From: Kribbella caucasensis | GTDB lineage: Bacteria; Actinomycetota; Actinomycetes; Propionibacteriales; Kribbellaceae | Reading direction: 5' to 3' | DNA: 64,000 nucleotides | NCBI RefSeq assembly: GCF_004361855.1 | Contig: NZ_SNWQ01000004.1 | Span: 163,582-227,581 of the forward strand | Shown here: in pieces, positions 1 to 9,143 of the stretch | How positions within the stretch are numbered: the stretch's first letter is position 1 | Layout: the number at the start of each line of letters is the position of its first letter | Translations under genes and position numbers: made by a program | The notes under the pieces: generated by a model | The model's input: only the letters and a program-made list of their open reading frames with translations | Told to the model about the DNA's origin: nothing | Database searches by the model: none

Positions 1-857
1 TCGAGAAGGCTGCGGCCCGGCCCGCGGAATCCGGTGGTCCGCTGGAGGAACTGCTCGACGACCTCGACGGGATGGTCGGGCTGCCCGAGGTGAAGGCCGA
101 GGTGCACGCGCTTGTCGACGAGATCCAGGTGAACGAGTGGCGGCGATCGGCCGGGTTGACCGTCGGCGGCGTCAGCCATCACCTGATCTTCGCGGGCGCG
201 CCCGGGACCGGGAAGACCACAGTCGCGCGGGTTTACGGCAAGCTGCTGAAAGCGCTCGGGGTGCTGCCGCACGGCGGATTCACCGAGGTGTCGCGCCGGG
301 ACCTCGTCGGCCAGTACATCGGGCACACCGCGGAGAAGACCAGCGCCGTGTTCGAGAAGTCGCTCGGCGGGGTGCTGTTCATCGACGAGGCGTACACGCT
401 GTCCCGATCGGCCGGTACCGGCGGCGACTTCGGCCAGGAGGCGATCGACGCGCTGGTCAAACTGATGGAGGACCACCGCGACGAGATCGCCATCATCGTG
501 GCCGGGTACACCGCCGAGATGGACGACTTCCTGGCCGCCAACCCCGGGCTGGCGTCGCGGTTCTCCAAGACGATCGAGTTCGGGAACTACTCCGCCGAGG
601 AACTGCTGCTGATCACCGACCGGATGGTGGCCGGCGGGGACTACCTGCTCGACCCGGCCGCCGGCCCGCCGCTGACGGCGTACTTCGACCGGATCGCGCA
701 CGGCGCCAACTTCGGCAACGCCCGGGAAGCCCGCCGCCTGGTCGAGGGCATGCGCAAAGCCCAGTCCCAGCGGCTTCGCTCACTCGGCCGGATGCCCACC
801 ACCGACGAACTGCGCTCCCTCCTCGCAGCCGACGTCCTCTCCGCGGCCGGTTCCTAG
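1..857 (+). CDS. AAA+ ATPase of the EccA/CbxX type, 3' part
   Basis: The reading frame is open from the left edge, so the N-terminus lies outside the window. The visible part is one complete AAA+ module of the CbxX/CfqX family, which includes the type VII secretion ATPase EccA. It opens with a linker (DLDGMVGLPEVK) typical of this family. Walker A is GAPGTGKTT and Walker B is VLFIDEAYTL, about 60 residues later. A sensor-1-like stretch (AIIVAGYTAEM) and an arginine-finger region (NPGLASRFSKTIEF) follow. The family uses ATP to remodel protein partners. Whether this one serves a type VII system cannot be told, because the upstream neighbours are not visible. It ends with TAG and no clear terminator follows. 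Confidence 0.9.
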   Translation, partial: EKAAARPAESGGPLEELLDDLDGMVGLPEVKAEVHALVDEIQVNEWRRSAGLTVGGVSHHLIFAGAPGTGKTTVARVYGKLLKALGVLPHGGFTEVSRRDLVGQYIGHTAEKTSAVFEKSLGGVLFIDEAYTLSRSAGTGGDFGQEAIDALVKLMEDHRDEIAIIVAGYTAEMDDFLAANPGLASRFSKTIEFGNYSAEELLLITDRMVAGGDYLLDPAAGPPLTAYFDRIAHGANFGNAREARRLVEGMRKAQSQRLRSLGRMPTTDELRSLLAADVLSAAGS

Positions 858-986
858 CAGGCCGGCTGGCAGGTTCGGGCAGGCAGATCCCGGGCGGGGC
901 GAAACGCCGGTCGGGTTTGGCCCGGCCGGCGGTTCGGCGTTTTAGTGCTTTGGTGCTGGCAAGTTCTGGCGGTACCGGCCAGCGGT
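858..986. other. Intergenic DNA with no recognised feature
   Basis: Short G-rich stretch between the AAA ATPase stop and the small candidate ORF. I see no strong hairpin or gene. Confidence 0.5.
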
Positions 987-1175
987 TCAGCTCAGGACTT
1001 TCTCTTCCTTCGCCCGATGCTCCCGGCCGGCGGCCTGCCGCTCGACCGGTGGGTGCTCCACCGTGCGTGGTGAGGGGCAGACCGGTCCGCGGTGGATCGG
1101 GCCACCTCCCAGCCTCCTGCTCTTCCATTGTTTCTCTTCGTAGTCGTAGTAAGTATCGACGCCTCCGACTGTCAT
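987..1175 (-). CDS. Candidate small protein, 62 aa, unknown
   Basis: A short frame starts at ATG 1175 behind a good ribosome-binding sequence (GGGAGGAC, 6 nt before the ATG). The N-terminal half is unusual, with the acidic aromatic run DTYYDYEEKQWKSRR followed by GGG. The rest is basic and proline-rich. Third codon positions are much less GC-rich than in neighbouring genes, so it is either a recent acquisition, a small peptide, or not coding at all. No family is recognised. The double-Gly after a charged leader recalls processed peptides, but no maturation enzyme is nearby. The main support for translation is the Shine-Dalgarno site. Confidence 0.35.
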   Translation of the reverse strand: MTVGGVDTYYDYEEKQWKSRRLGGGPIHRGPVCPSPRTVEHPPVERQAAGREHRAKEEKVLS

Positions 1176-1346
1176 AGCTGTCCTCCCGTCGCCACCTGCT
1201 AACGCTCCTGCTGGCTGGGATCCACAATCAGTCACCGGAGCCCGCGAAACAAGCAAATCTTGAATCATCCACCGACAAACGGACTCAGACGTCAGATTTC
1301 GTTGATTTATCCAGCTTTTTGGGGGTTCAGCGTGGTCCCGGCGACC
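1176..1346. other. AT-richer intergenic DNA upstream of the small ORF
   Basis: This stretch is clearly lower in GC than its surroundings (for example CAGATTTCGTTGATTTATCC near 1293). It would hold the promoter of the small minus-strand ORF and the 3' flank of treZ. I cannot identify a specific -10/-35 pair. Confidence 0.4.
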
Positions 1347-3074
1347 TCAGACCGCATAGATCGCGACTCCGTGCCCGGCCAATCGCGCGCCCTCGGCAAC
1401 TATTTCTGCGTCACCGTAAGCGATCACCCTGTCCTGCGGGGCCTGGTCGAGCGGCACCACATCGGTCGCGTCGGACAGATTGACAACGATGCGCAAGGCT
1501 CCCCGCGCAACCACCAGCCAGGACCCGTCCACGTCGTACGTCAGGTCGACCGAACCCAGCCGATCGTCGCGAAGCTCGTCGGTCCGGGCCCGCAGCGCGA
1601 GCAGATCGCGGTACCAACTGAGCAGCTCCCGATGTGGCGAACGGTCCACCTCGGCCCAGTCGAGCACCGAACTACGCCAGGTCTCCGGGTCCTGCGGATC
1701 CGGGATCTCGCCCGCGTCCCACCCGTACGCCGCGAACTCCCGCCGCCGGCCGGTTCGGACCGCCTCGGCAAGTTCGGGCTCCTCGTGGTCGGTGAAGTAC
1801 CGCCAGGGTGTCGAGGCTCCCCACTCCTCACCCATGAACAACATCGGCGTGTACGGCGACGTGATCACCAGAGCAGCCCCGATCGCGAGCTGCCCAGGGG
1901 TCAGCGCGGGCCGGTCCCCGAGTGCGCGGTTACCCACTTGATCGTGGTTCGAGGTGTACGCGAGGAACTCCGAGCCCCGGTGCCGTACGGGATCCACCGG
2001 CCGGCCCCACTCCTTGCCCCGGAAGGTCGAGTAGGACCCGTCGTGCAGGAACACCTGGGTCAGCGTCTTCGCGAACACGCCGGGCTGCGCGAAGTCCTCG
2101 TAGTACCCGGCTCGCTCTCCGGTGAGCAGCGTGTGCAGTGCGTGGTGGAAGTCGTCGCTCCACTGCGCGGTCATCCCCAGCCCGCCCTCGGCCACGGGCT
2201 CGACCATGCGCGGGTCGTTCAGATCGGATTCCGCCACCAACCCGAGCGGCCGCCCGAGCTCGGCCGACAGCGCCGCCGTCTCCACCGACAGTTGTGCAAG
2301 TAGGTGCTGCGGGCTGTCGTCGACCAGGGCGTGTACGGCGTCCAGCCGCAGCGCGTCCACGTGGAAGTCCCGGAACCAGCGCAGTGCGTTGTCGCAAATG
2401 AACCGGCGGACCTCCACCGACCCCTCGTCGTCCAGGTTGACCGCCGGACCCCACGGAGTCGTGTGCTTACCGGTGAAGTACGGCCCGAAGGCATCCAGGT
2501 AGTTCCCGGACGGCCCGAGGTGGTTGTAAACCACGTCCAGACACACGGCCAGACCGACCCCGTGACACTGGTCGACGAACCGCTGCAACGCCTCCGGCCC
2601 GCCGTACGGCTCGTGTACGGCGTACAGGTCCACCCCGTCGTACCCCCAGCCGTGCCGCCCCGGGAACGCCGCGACCGGCATCAACGACACCACCTGCACC
2701 CCGAGCGCCACCAGGTAGTCCAGATGCCCAGCGGCCGCCTCCAACGTCCCCTCCGCCGTGAACGTCCCCACATGTAGCTCGTAAAACACCGCCCCCCGCA
2801 CATCCCGCCCGCCCCACCCACCGTCACTCCACCCAAACCGGGACGCATCAAACACCCTGCTGACCCCATGAACCCCAACCGGCTGCCACCCACTCCGCGG
2901 ATCAGGCATCGCCTCCCCGCCATCCACCGAAAACCCGTACTCCGTCCCGTGCCCCGCCTCCGCCACCTCCAGCCGCCACCAGCCCCCATCACCCCGCTGC
3001 ATCGGCCGGCTCCCATCGGCCAGTACCAACGACACAGCCCCAGCCCTCGGCCCCCAGACACAAAACGTGTGCAT
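1347..3074 (-). CDS. treZ: Malto-oligosyltrehalose trehalohydrolase (TreZ)
   Basis: A 575-residue GH13 enzyme, the usual length for TreZ. It hydrolyses the alpha-1,4 bond next to the trehalose end of maltooligosyltrehalose and releases free trehalose in the cytoplasm, completing the TreY-TreZ route. The N-terminus is an early-set beta-sandwich (MHTFCVWGPRAGAVSLVL). The barrel carries the typical regions FYELHVGTFT, GWGYDGVDLYAVHEPYGGPE, DVVYNHLGPSGNY, DALRLDAVHAL (nucleophile Asp), LVAESDLNDPR (acid/base Glu) and TSNHDQVGNR. It is read away from the DUF427 gene across a 60-bp divergent gap, so it has its own promoter and is separated from treX-treY by that gene. Confidence 0.95.
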   Translation of the reverse strand: MHTFCVWGPRAGAVSLVLADGSRPMQRGDGGWWRLEVAEAGHGTEYGFSVDGGEAMPDPRSGWQPVGVHGVSRVFDASRFGWSDGGWGGRDVRGAVFYELHVGTFTAEGTLEAAAGHLDYLVALGVQVVSLMPVAAFPGRHGWGYDGVDLYAVHEPYGGPEALQRFVDQCHGVGLAVCLDVVYNHLGPSGNYLDAFGPYFTGKHTTPWGPAVNLDDEGSVEVRRFICDNALRWFRDFHVDALRLDAVHALVDDSPQHLLAQLSVETAALSAELGRPLGLVAESDLNDPRMVEPVAEGGLGMTAQWSDDFHHALHTLLTGERAGYYEDFAQPGVFAKTLTQVFLHDGSYSTFRGKEWGRPVDPVRHRGSEFLAYTSNHDQVGNRALGDRPALTPGQLAIGAALVITSPYTPMLFMGEEWGASTPWRYFTDHEEPELAEAVRTGRRREFAAYGWDAGEIPDPQDPETWRSSVLDWAEVDRSPHRELLSWYRDLLALRARTDELRDDRLGSVDLTYDVDGSWLVVARGALRIVVNLSDATDVVPLDQAPQDRVIAYGDAEIVAEGARLAGHGVAIYAV

Positions 3075-3121
3075 GGCTTCAGCTAACCATCAGCGCTCTA
3101 TCGTCTTGGCGATCACGCTCC

Positions 3122-3127
3122 TACGCT
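3122..3127 (+). promoter_or_regulatory. Putative leaderless -10 box (TACGCT) of the DUF427 gene
   Basis: TACGCT lies 7 nt before the GTG at 3135 and no Shine-Dalgarno sequence is present, which fits a leaderless transcript. No good -35 is visible. Confidence 0.45.
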
Positions 3128-3134
3128 GGGCAGC

Positions 3135-3959
3135 GTGAGCACCAAGATGCAGGAATGGATGTTCGAAAGCTTCCCGCTGCTGCGGTATGAGCCGACCGAG
3201 ATGCGGATCAGGGTGAGCGACGGAGAGCTCCAGATCGCGGACACCACCCGGGCGATGCTCGTCTGGGAGCCGCGCCGCATCGTGCCGTCGTACGCCGTAC
3301 CGGTGGCTGATCTCCGCGGCGAACTTGCGGCCTCGACCCTGCCGTCGATCCCCGCGCCGGACCGGATCCTCGATCCTGGGACACCCTTCGTCGCCCACTC
3401 CTGCGCCGGCGACCCGGTCGACCTGCTGATCGGTGACACCCGGTTTCCCGGAGTGGGGTTCCGGCCTCAGGACCCCGACCTGGCCGACTACGTGGTACTC
3501 GATTTCTGGGCGTTCGACGGATGGTTCGGGGAGGACGAGCGGCTGATGGCGCATCCGCGCGACCCCTATCACCGGGTCGATGTCCGGCAGAGCTCGCGGA
3601 CGGTCCGGCTCGAGCTGGACGATGTGGTGATTGCGGAGAGCACCCACCCGGTCCTGGTCTTCGAAACCAGCCTGCCGACGCGGTTCTACCTGCCGCCGCA
3701 GGACGTGCTCGTCGAGTTGACGCCGACCGAGCGCAGGACAGCGTGTGCCTACAAGGGCCAGGCCTCCTACTTCTCGGTGGCCGGGTACACCGATCTGGCG
3801 TGGAGCTACGCCGAGCCCCTCGACGGAGCCACGCAGCTCGCGGGGCTGGTCGCCTTCCTCGACGACAAGCTGGACGTGTTCATCGACGGCCGCCGCCGCG
3901 AGCAGGCGCCCTCGCCAGCCGCCGAACTGTTCCGCGACCGATTCGGCATTAAGCAGTGA
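3135..3959 (+). CDS. DUF427 domain protein with two DUF427 units
   Basis: This 274-residue cytoplasmic protein holds two copies of the small beta-rich DUF427 fold. Copy one (about residues 23-60) contains RIRVSDGELQIADTTRAMLV and ends in a WEPRRIVPSYAVP segment. Copy two (about 155-245) contains VVIAESTHPVLVFE, LPTRFYLPPQDV and CAYKGQASYFSV, the family's most recognisable strings. No catalytic function is established for the family. The GTG at 3135 is preceded by a -10-like box rather than an SD; ATG at 3144 is an alternative. The gene ends 4 bp before the treY stop, so the two transcripts converge. It interrupts what would otherwise be a treX-treY-treZ run. Confidence 0.85.
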   Translation: MSTKMQEWMFESFPLLRYEPTEMRIRVSDGELQIADTTRAMLVWEPRRIVPSYAVPVADLRGELAASTLPSIPAPDRILDPGTPFVAHSCAGDPVDLLIGDTRFPGVGFRPQDPDLADYVVLDFWAFDGWFGEDERLMAHPRDPYHRVDVRQSSRTVRLELDDVVIAESTHPVLVFETSLPTRFYLPPQDVLVELTPTERRTACAYKGQASYFSVAGYTDLAWSYAEPLDGATQLAGLVAFLDDKLDVFIDGRRREQAPSPAAELFRDRFGIKQ

Positions 3960-3963
3960 GGTC

Positions 3964-6402
3964 TCAGCTCCTGGCGAGGAGGGCCACGGGGTAGTCGGAC
4001 AGTAGGTCGTCGATCCGGACCGCTCCGCTGCCCACTGAGCGCCCCGTCAACACGTTCTGCCAGGAGCCGTCGGGGAGGACGACCGTGGACGAGCTCCAGC
4101 CGCCCAGGCGGTGGAGGGCTACCGGTAGGCGGGTTGCCAGGGTGATAACGGCGTCGCCGCGGGCGAAGGCGACCGCGTGGCCGTTGGAGGTGGGGAGCGG
4201 GGTGTAGCTGCCGTGGAAGGCGTCCGGGTTCGAGCGTCGCAAGCGCAGGGCTCGCGAGGTCACCAGGAGCTTCTCGTCGGCCAGGTTCGCGGGCTTGGCG
4301 CCGTCGTCCAGCCGGGCCAGCCGGTCGATCCGTTGTCGGTAGTCCACCGGTCGGCGGTTGTCCGGGTCCACCAGAGACAGGTCGACGAGTTCCGTGCCCT
4401 GGTACACGTCCGGGACGCCCGGCATCGTCAGCTGGATCAGCTTCTGCCCGAGCGTCGCAGCCCGGACGAATTCCTTCTGCCCGTCGGCGAACCGGCGTAC
4501 CGAGGTCAGCACGTCGGTGTCGGACAGCACCGCGGACGCGAAGGCGCTAACGGCTTCCTCGTACTCCGAATCCGGTGACGTCCAACTGGTGTGCCGCTTG
4601 GCCTCGCGGATCGCCTTGAGAAGATAGGTCTGCAGGCGTTCTTCGGCGAGCGGCCCGTCGTTCCACGTGCCCAGCAACGTCTGCCAGACCAGGTACTCCG
4701 TACTCCCGTCGACCAGCGGCCCGCGGTACTCCTCGGTGGCCACGCGCCACCCACGAACGGCCTCCACCCACGCGGCGGGCTGCTCCGACAGTACGGCGAG
4801 CCGGGCGCGCACGTCCTCGGAGCGTTTGGTGTCGTGCGTGGACAACGTGGTCATCGTGCGCGGCCAGTCCTCGTTCAGCCGGGCCGCGAACGCGTGGAAC
4901 TCCTCCGGCGACACCCCGAAGTGCTCCGGATCGCCGCCGACCTCGTTCAGCGAGGACAACCGGAACCACCGGTAGAACGCGGTGTCCTCGACGCCCTTCG
5001 CCATCACCGGTCCGCACGTCTGCTGGAACCGCACGATCAACTCGTGCCGCGCGTGCTCGTCGATCCGGCTCGCCGTCCCCGCCTCCCGGCCGAGCAGGAG
5101 GTCGCGGACCAGGTCGAGCGTGTCCTGCTGTTCCTCGTCCAGATTGCGCCGGGCCAGTTCGGCGGCGTGCTCCAGCACCCGGACCGCTTCGTCAGGCGCC
5201 GGCTCACCCGGTACGACGTACGCGCGGTACCGGTCGAAGTTCACCAGCAGCTCGACCACGACCTCGTGGAACGCGCGCCGGGTGTGGTCGCGCAGCCGGA
5301 CGTCGTCCTGGCAGATCCGGGCGAGCAGCTCGACGAGCCGGTGGACCTCGGCGTACTGACCGTGCTGCACGACCTCGCGCTTGGCCTGCTCCACGACCGG
5401 CGCGAAGTCGGCCGGCTCCCCGGTCAGTTCGGCGTGGTACGCCGCGAGCGGTGCGGCCCCGGCAGGGTCGACGAACAATCCACCGACCCGCAGCAGGACG
5501 TCGTACCCGGTCGTGCCGGCGCAGGGCCAGTCGCGGGGCAGTTCCTCGTCGCCCTCGAGGATCTTCTCCACCACGACCCACGCGCCACCGGTCCGCTCGG
5601 CCAGGCGGCGCAGGTATCCCCTCGGATCGGCCAGGCCGTCGGGGTGGTCAATGCGGAAGCCGTGGATCTTGCCCTCACGCAACAGACCAAGCAGCAGTTC
5701 GTGGGTGGCCTCGAAGACCTCCTGCGTCTCCACCCGGACCGCGGCGAGGGTGTCGACGTCGAAGAAGCGGCGGTAGTTCAGCTCCTCGTCCGCGACCCGC
5801 CAATGCGCCAGCCGGTACCACTGCTCGGTGACCAGCTCCGCCACCGGCAAGTTCTCAGTCCCGGGCCGCAGCGGGTACTCGTGCTCGTAGTACCGCAGTA
5901 CAGGCTCGTCGCCGGCAGTGTCGACGGACAGCTCACCGGCCGCCAGTACCTTGCCGATCCGCTGGCCGAGGACCGCCATCAGCAACGGCTGGTCCCCCGA
6001 TCCCCAGTCGACGTCGAACCACTCCGCATAAGGCGAGCCCGGGCCGTCACGCAGTACGGACCAAAGGGCCTTGTTGAGCCGCTCCGGTGTCGGCACGGAG
6101 ACGTGGTTCGGTACTACGTCAGCGATCGCGCCCATCCGGTGGTCCGCAAGCCGTGCGGTCAGCCGGTCGAACGCCGCCTGCCCACCGGCCGGCTCGGACA
6201 ACCTGCTGTGGTCGACCACGTCGTACCCATGGGTGGAACCGGGCGCTGCCTGCAGGATCGGCGACAGGTAGACATGCGAGACGCCGAGACTGTGCAGGTA
6301 CGGCACGATCTCGGCGGCCGCGTCGAACCCGAAGGCAGGATTCACCTGCAGCCGGTACGTCGACTGCGGGATCCAACTGGTGCGGTGGGACGGAATCGTC
6401 AT
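3964..6402 (-). CDS. treY: Malto-oligosyltrehalose synthase (TreY)
   Basis: An 812-residue GH13 isomerase that turns the reducing-end alpha-1,4 bond of maltodextrins into the alpha-1,1 bond of maltooligosyltrehalose. The N-terminus STYRLQVNPAFGFDAAAEIV and LSPILQAAPGSTHGYDVVD are hallmarks of TreY. GFRIDHPDGLADP carries the nucleophile Asp, WVVVEKILEGDEELP the acid/base Glu and TLSTHDTKRSEDVRARL the third acid; GVPDVYQGTE is also typical. A longer frame reaches 6531, but those extra residues overlap treX and look non-coding. The ATG at 6402 gives an ATGA overlap with the treX stop, the expected translational coupling. The tail lies 4 bp from the convergent DUF427 gene. Confidence 0.95.
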   Translation of the reverse strand: MTIPSHRTSWIPQSTYRLQVNPAFGFDAAAEIVPYLHSLGVSHVYLSPILQAAPGSTHGYDVVDHSRLSEPAGGQAAFDRLTARLADHRMGAIADVVPNHVSVPTPERLNKALWSVLRDGPGSPYAEWFDVDWGSGDQPLLMAVLGQRIGKVLAAGELSVDTAGDEPVLRYYEHEYPLRPGTENLPVAELVTEQWYRLAHWRVADEELNYRRFFDVDTLAAVRVETQEVFEATHELLLGLLREGKIHGFRIDHPDGLADPRGYLRRLAERTGGAWVVVEKILEGDEELPRDWPCAGTTGYDVLLRVGGLFVDPAGAAPLAAYHAELTGEPADFAPVVEQAKREVVQHGQYAEVHRLVELLARICQDDVRLRDHTRRAFHEVVVELLVNFDRYRAYVVPGEPAPDEAVRVLEHAAELARRNLDEEQQDTLDLVRDLLLGREAGTASRIDEHARHELIVRFQQTCGPVMAKGVEDTAFYRWFRLSSLNEVGGDPEHFGVSPEEFHAFAARLNEDWPRTMTTLSTHDTKRSEDVRARLAVLSEQPAAWVEAVRGWRVATEEYRGPLVDGSTEYLVWQTLLGTWNDGPLAEERLQTYLLKAIREAKRHTSWTSPDSEYEEAVSAFASAVLSDTDVLTSVRRFADGQKEFVRAATLGQKLIQLTMPGVPDVYQGTELVDLSLVDPDNRRPVDYRQRIDRLARLDDGAKPANLADEKLLVTSRALRLRRSNPDAFHGSYTPLPTSNGHAVAFARGDAVITLATRLPVALHRLGGWSSSTVVLPDGSWQNVLTGRSVGSGAVRIDDLLSDYPVALLARS

Positions 6403-8516
6403 CCCGCGACCTGCCGGGGACGGGTCAGGACGAGCGTGCCACGGGCCTCCAGCTTGATCGTGCTGCCGGCCGCATGCTCCTCGGCGCTGGCCCCGCCCGT
6501 CGCGGTCGTCGTGTCCACCACCACGGTCCAACCCGCGCCGTACGGCGACGGCGGCAGCAGGAACTCCTGCGGCTGGTGGTTGCTGTTCAGGAGGATCAGG
6601 AACGAGTCGTCCACCACCGGCTCACCGCGCGGGTCCGGCTCCGAGATCGCGTCGCCGTTGAGGAACACCGCGATCGCGCGGGCGTCGTCCCGGCCCCAGT
6701 CGCCGTCCTGCATCTCGGTGCCGTTCGGGGTGAACCAGACCAGGTCACCGAGACCGTCGACACCGGTGTCGCCGTGGAAGAACCGGCGACGGCGTAGTAC
6801 CGGATGGTCGTTGCGGAGCTTCAGCAGGCGGCTGGTGAACTGCAGTAGGTCCTTTTGTGCGGCAGTGAGGTCCCAGTCGACCCAGGCGATCTCGTTGTCC
6901 TGGCAGTAGACGTTGTTGTTGCCACTCTGGGTCCGGCCCAGTTCGTCGCCGTGGGCGAGCATCGGCACACCCTGCGAGATCAGCAGCGTGGTCAGGAAGT
7001 TCCGCTGTTGCCGGGCCCGCAGCGCGAGGATGGCCGGGTCGTCGGTCGACCCCTCGGCACCGCTGTTCCAGGACCGGTTGTGGCTCTCGCCGTCCTTGCC
7101 GCCCTCACCGTTGGCCTCGTTGTGCTTCTCGTTGTAGGAGACCAGGTCGCGCAGCGTGAACCCGTCGTGCGCAGTGACGAAGTTGATACTGGCCAGCGGC
7201 CGCCGGCTGTCGTCCTGATACAGGTCGGACGAGCCGGTCAGCCGGGACGCGAACTCGGCCAGGGTGTACTTCTCACCGCGCCAGAAGTCCCGCACGGTGT
7301 CGCGGTACTTACCGTTCCACTCGGTCCACAACGGTGGGAAGTTACCCACCTGGTAGCCGCCGTCGCCGACGTCCCACGGCTCGGCGATCAGCTTCACCTG
7401 GCTGACCACCGGGTCCTGCTGGACCAGGTCGAAGAACGCCGACAGCCGGTCGACCTCGTGGAACTGCCTGGCCAGCGTGGCCGCCAGGTCGAACCGGAAC
7501 CCGTCCACGTGCATCTCGGTGACCCAGTAACGCAGTGAGTCCATGATCAGCTGCAGCACGTGCGGATGCCGCATCAGCAGGCTGTTCCCGGTCCCGGTGG
7601 TGTCGTAGTAGTGCGACTTGTCCTGGTCCACCAGCCGGTAGTACGCCGCGTTGTCGATGCCCTTGAACGACAGCGTCGGGCCGAACTGGTTGCCCTCCGC
7701 GGTGTGGTTGTAGACGACGTCGAGGATCACCTCGATATCCGCCTCGTGCAGCGCCTGCACCATCGTCTTGAACTCGGTCACCTGCTGGCCGCGGGTGCCG
7801 TTGGAGGCGTACGCGTTGTGCGGGGCGAAGAAGCCGATCGTGTTGTAGCCCCAGTAGTTCGACAGGCCGCGCTCCTGCAGGTGACCGTCCTGGGCGAACT
7901 GGTGCACCGGCATCAACTCGATCGCCGACACCCCGAGGGTGGTCAGGTGCTCGATCACCGCGGGATGCCCGATCGCGGCGTACGTGCCGCGGATCTCCTC
8001 GGGCAGCCCGGGATGGGTCTTGGTCAGGCCCTTGACGTGCGCCTCGTAGATCACCGTCTCGTGGTACGCGTGGCCCGGTGGCCGGTCGTTGCCCCAGTCG
8101 AAGAACGGGTTGGTGACCACCGACAGCATGGTGTGCTCGCGGTTGTCCATCGTGTTCAGCTCGTCCGGCTTGGCGAACCGGTAGCTGAACAACGACTCGT
8201 CACCGTCGACCTGGCCGTCGATCGCCTTCGCATACGGGTCCAGCAGCAGCTTGGACGGGTTGCACCGGTGTCCCTCGGCCGGGTTGTACGGACCGTGCAC
8301 GCGGTACCCGTACCGCTGGCCGGGCTGGACCGAAGGGAGGAAGGCGTGCCAGACGAACCCGTCCACCTCGGTCAGCTGGACCAGCTGCTCGGTCCCGTCG
8401 TCCCCGATCAGTGCCAGGTCAACTTGTTCGGCAACCTCCGAGAACACCGCGAAGTTCGTTCCGGAGCCGTCGTACGTGGCTCCGAGGGGATAGGGACGAC
8501 CAGGCCATTTCTGCAC
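6399..8516 (-). CDS. treX: Glycogen debranching enzyme (TreX/GlgX)
   Basis: A 705-residue isoamylase-type GH13 protein that hydrolyses alpha-1,6 branches of glycogen to supply linear maltodextrin to TreY. An N-terminal CBM48-like sandwich starts with KWPGRPYPLGATYDGSGTNF. The barrel shows EAHVKGLTKTHPGLPEEIRG, ELMPVHQF, NYWGYNTIGFFAPHNAYA, DVVYNHTAEGNQ, GFRFDLAATLAR (nucleophile), LIAEPWDVGDGGYQVG (acid/base) and NFVTAHDGFTLRDLV. The GTG at 8516 lacks an SD but has a TACTGT box 6 nt upstream. It is the first gene of a treX-treY operon, and its 5' end faces the divergent surface-polysaccharide genes. Confidence 0.95.
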   Translation of the reverse strand: MQKWPGRPYPLGATYDGSGTNFAVFSEVAEQVDLALIGDDGTEQLVQLTEVDGFVWHAFLPSVQPGQRYGYRVHGPYNPAEGHRCNPSKLLLDPYAKAIDGQVDGDESLFSYRFAKPDELNTMDNREHTMLSVVTNPFFDWGNDRPPGHAYHETVIYEAHVKGLTKTHPGLPEEIRGTYAAIGHPAVIEHLTTLGVSAIELMPVHQFAQDGHLQERGLSNYWGYNTIGFFAPHNAYASNGTRGQQVTEFKTMVQALHEADIEVILDVVYNHTAEGNQFGPTLSFKGIDNAAYYRLVDQDKSHYYDTTGTGNSLLMRHPHVLQLIMDSLRYWVTEMHVDGFRFDLAATLARQFHEVDRLSAFFDLVQQDPVVSQVKLIAEPWDVGDGGYQVGNFPPLWTEWNGKYRDTVRDFWRGEKYTLAEFASRLTGSSDLYQDDSRRPLASINFVTAHDGFTLRDLVSYNEKHNEANGEGGKDGESHNRSWNSGAEGSTDDPAILALRARQQRNFLTTLLISQGVPMLAHGDELGRTQSGNNNVYCQDNEIAWVDWDLTAAQKDLLQFTSRLLKLRNDHPVLRRRRFFHGDTGVDGLGDLVWFTPNGTEMQDGDWGRDDARAIAVFLNGDAISEPDPRGEPVVDDSFLILLNSNHQPQEFLLPPSPYGAGWTVVVDTTTATGGASAEEHAAGSTIKLEARGTLVLTRPRQVAG

Positions 8517-8522
8517 CCGACG

Positions 8523-8528
8523 ACAGTA
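8523..8528 (-). promoter_or_regulatory. Putative leaderless -10 box (TACTGT) of treX
   Basis: Read on the minus strand, TACTGT ends 6 nt before the GTG of treX. No Shine-Dalgarno sequence lies between them, consistent with a leaderless treXY mRNA. Confidence 0.45.
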
Positions 8529-8681
8529 GCCACCCCCACCCCCACCCGGCGCATGGTGGTGGGTTTCGGTACCGGGAATTCACCTGATCCCGCTGCCACA
8601 GAGTTACCGTGTCACTACCCCGTGTGGAGCCCCGGACGATGACTGCCGGGTCAGCGAAAATCCCGATAAGATCCCCCGCTT

Positions 8682-9143
8682 GTGGAACCGTCTTCCGACC
8701 AGGCACCGGTGTTCGTCGATTCGTCGGGGCGTCGACGTCGCAGGGTCCGAATCGCCGGTGCGGCCGTCACCGTACCGGTCGTCGTCTATCTGGTGTTGCT
8801 CGCGAGCAGTGTGCTCGGTGGGCCGGCGCCTGACAACCAGTTCATTCCGTTGCCGGGGAACGACAAGGCGCAGTCGGAGCAGCGGCCGAAGGTGAAGCCG
8901 ACGCCGACCGCGGCCACCCCTGACGCCGAGGAGTCCAGTACGCCGGACCCGACGACTCCTACTCCGACTTCAACACAGACGCCAACGCCGACCGGTCCGA
9001 CGACACCGACGACACCGACGGTCACCCCGACGGCGACCACGAAGACCCCCGGGCCGCCGGCTCGGACGACCGCCACGGCGACGCCGGGACACGGTAAGCC
9101 GACGACGCCGCCTGGACGCACCAAGTCGCCGTCCAAGCCGTGA
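8682..9143 (+). CDS. Membrane-anchored Pro/Thr-rich protein, unknown
   Basis: A 153-residue protein with a basic N-terminus (SGRRRRRVRIAG), one hydrophobic helix (about residues 25-44) and a long low-complexity tail built from TPTPT, TTPTT and similar strings, ending in a basic SPSKP. The topology is probably cytoplasmic N-terminus with an extracytoplasmic mucin-like tail, a likely spacer in the cell wall or a glycosylation substrate. No catalytic domain is visible. The GTG start has no SD; TAAGAT ends 9 nt upstream. Its TGA overlaps the GTG of the next gene (GTGA), so the two are coupled and it may partner the deacetylase-glycosyltransferase. Confidence 0.75.
   Translation: MEPSSDQAPVFVDSSGRRRRRVRIAGAAVTVPVVVYLVLLASSVLGGPAPDNQFIPLPGNDKAQSEQRPKVKPTPTAATPDAEESSTPDPTTPTPTSTQTPTPTGPTTPTTPTVTPTATTKTPGPPARTTATATPGHGKPTTPPGRTKSPSKP

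Noticed and set aside
4591..6909. A 772-codon plus-strand open frame opposite treY and treX
   Set aside because: It is an antisense shadow caused by high GC3 of the real genes; it has no domain, and treX/treY motifs on the other strand are clear.
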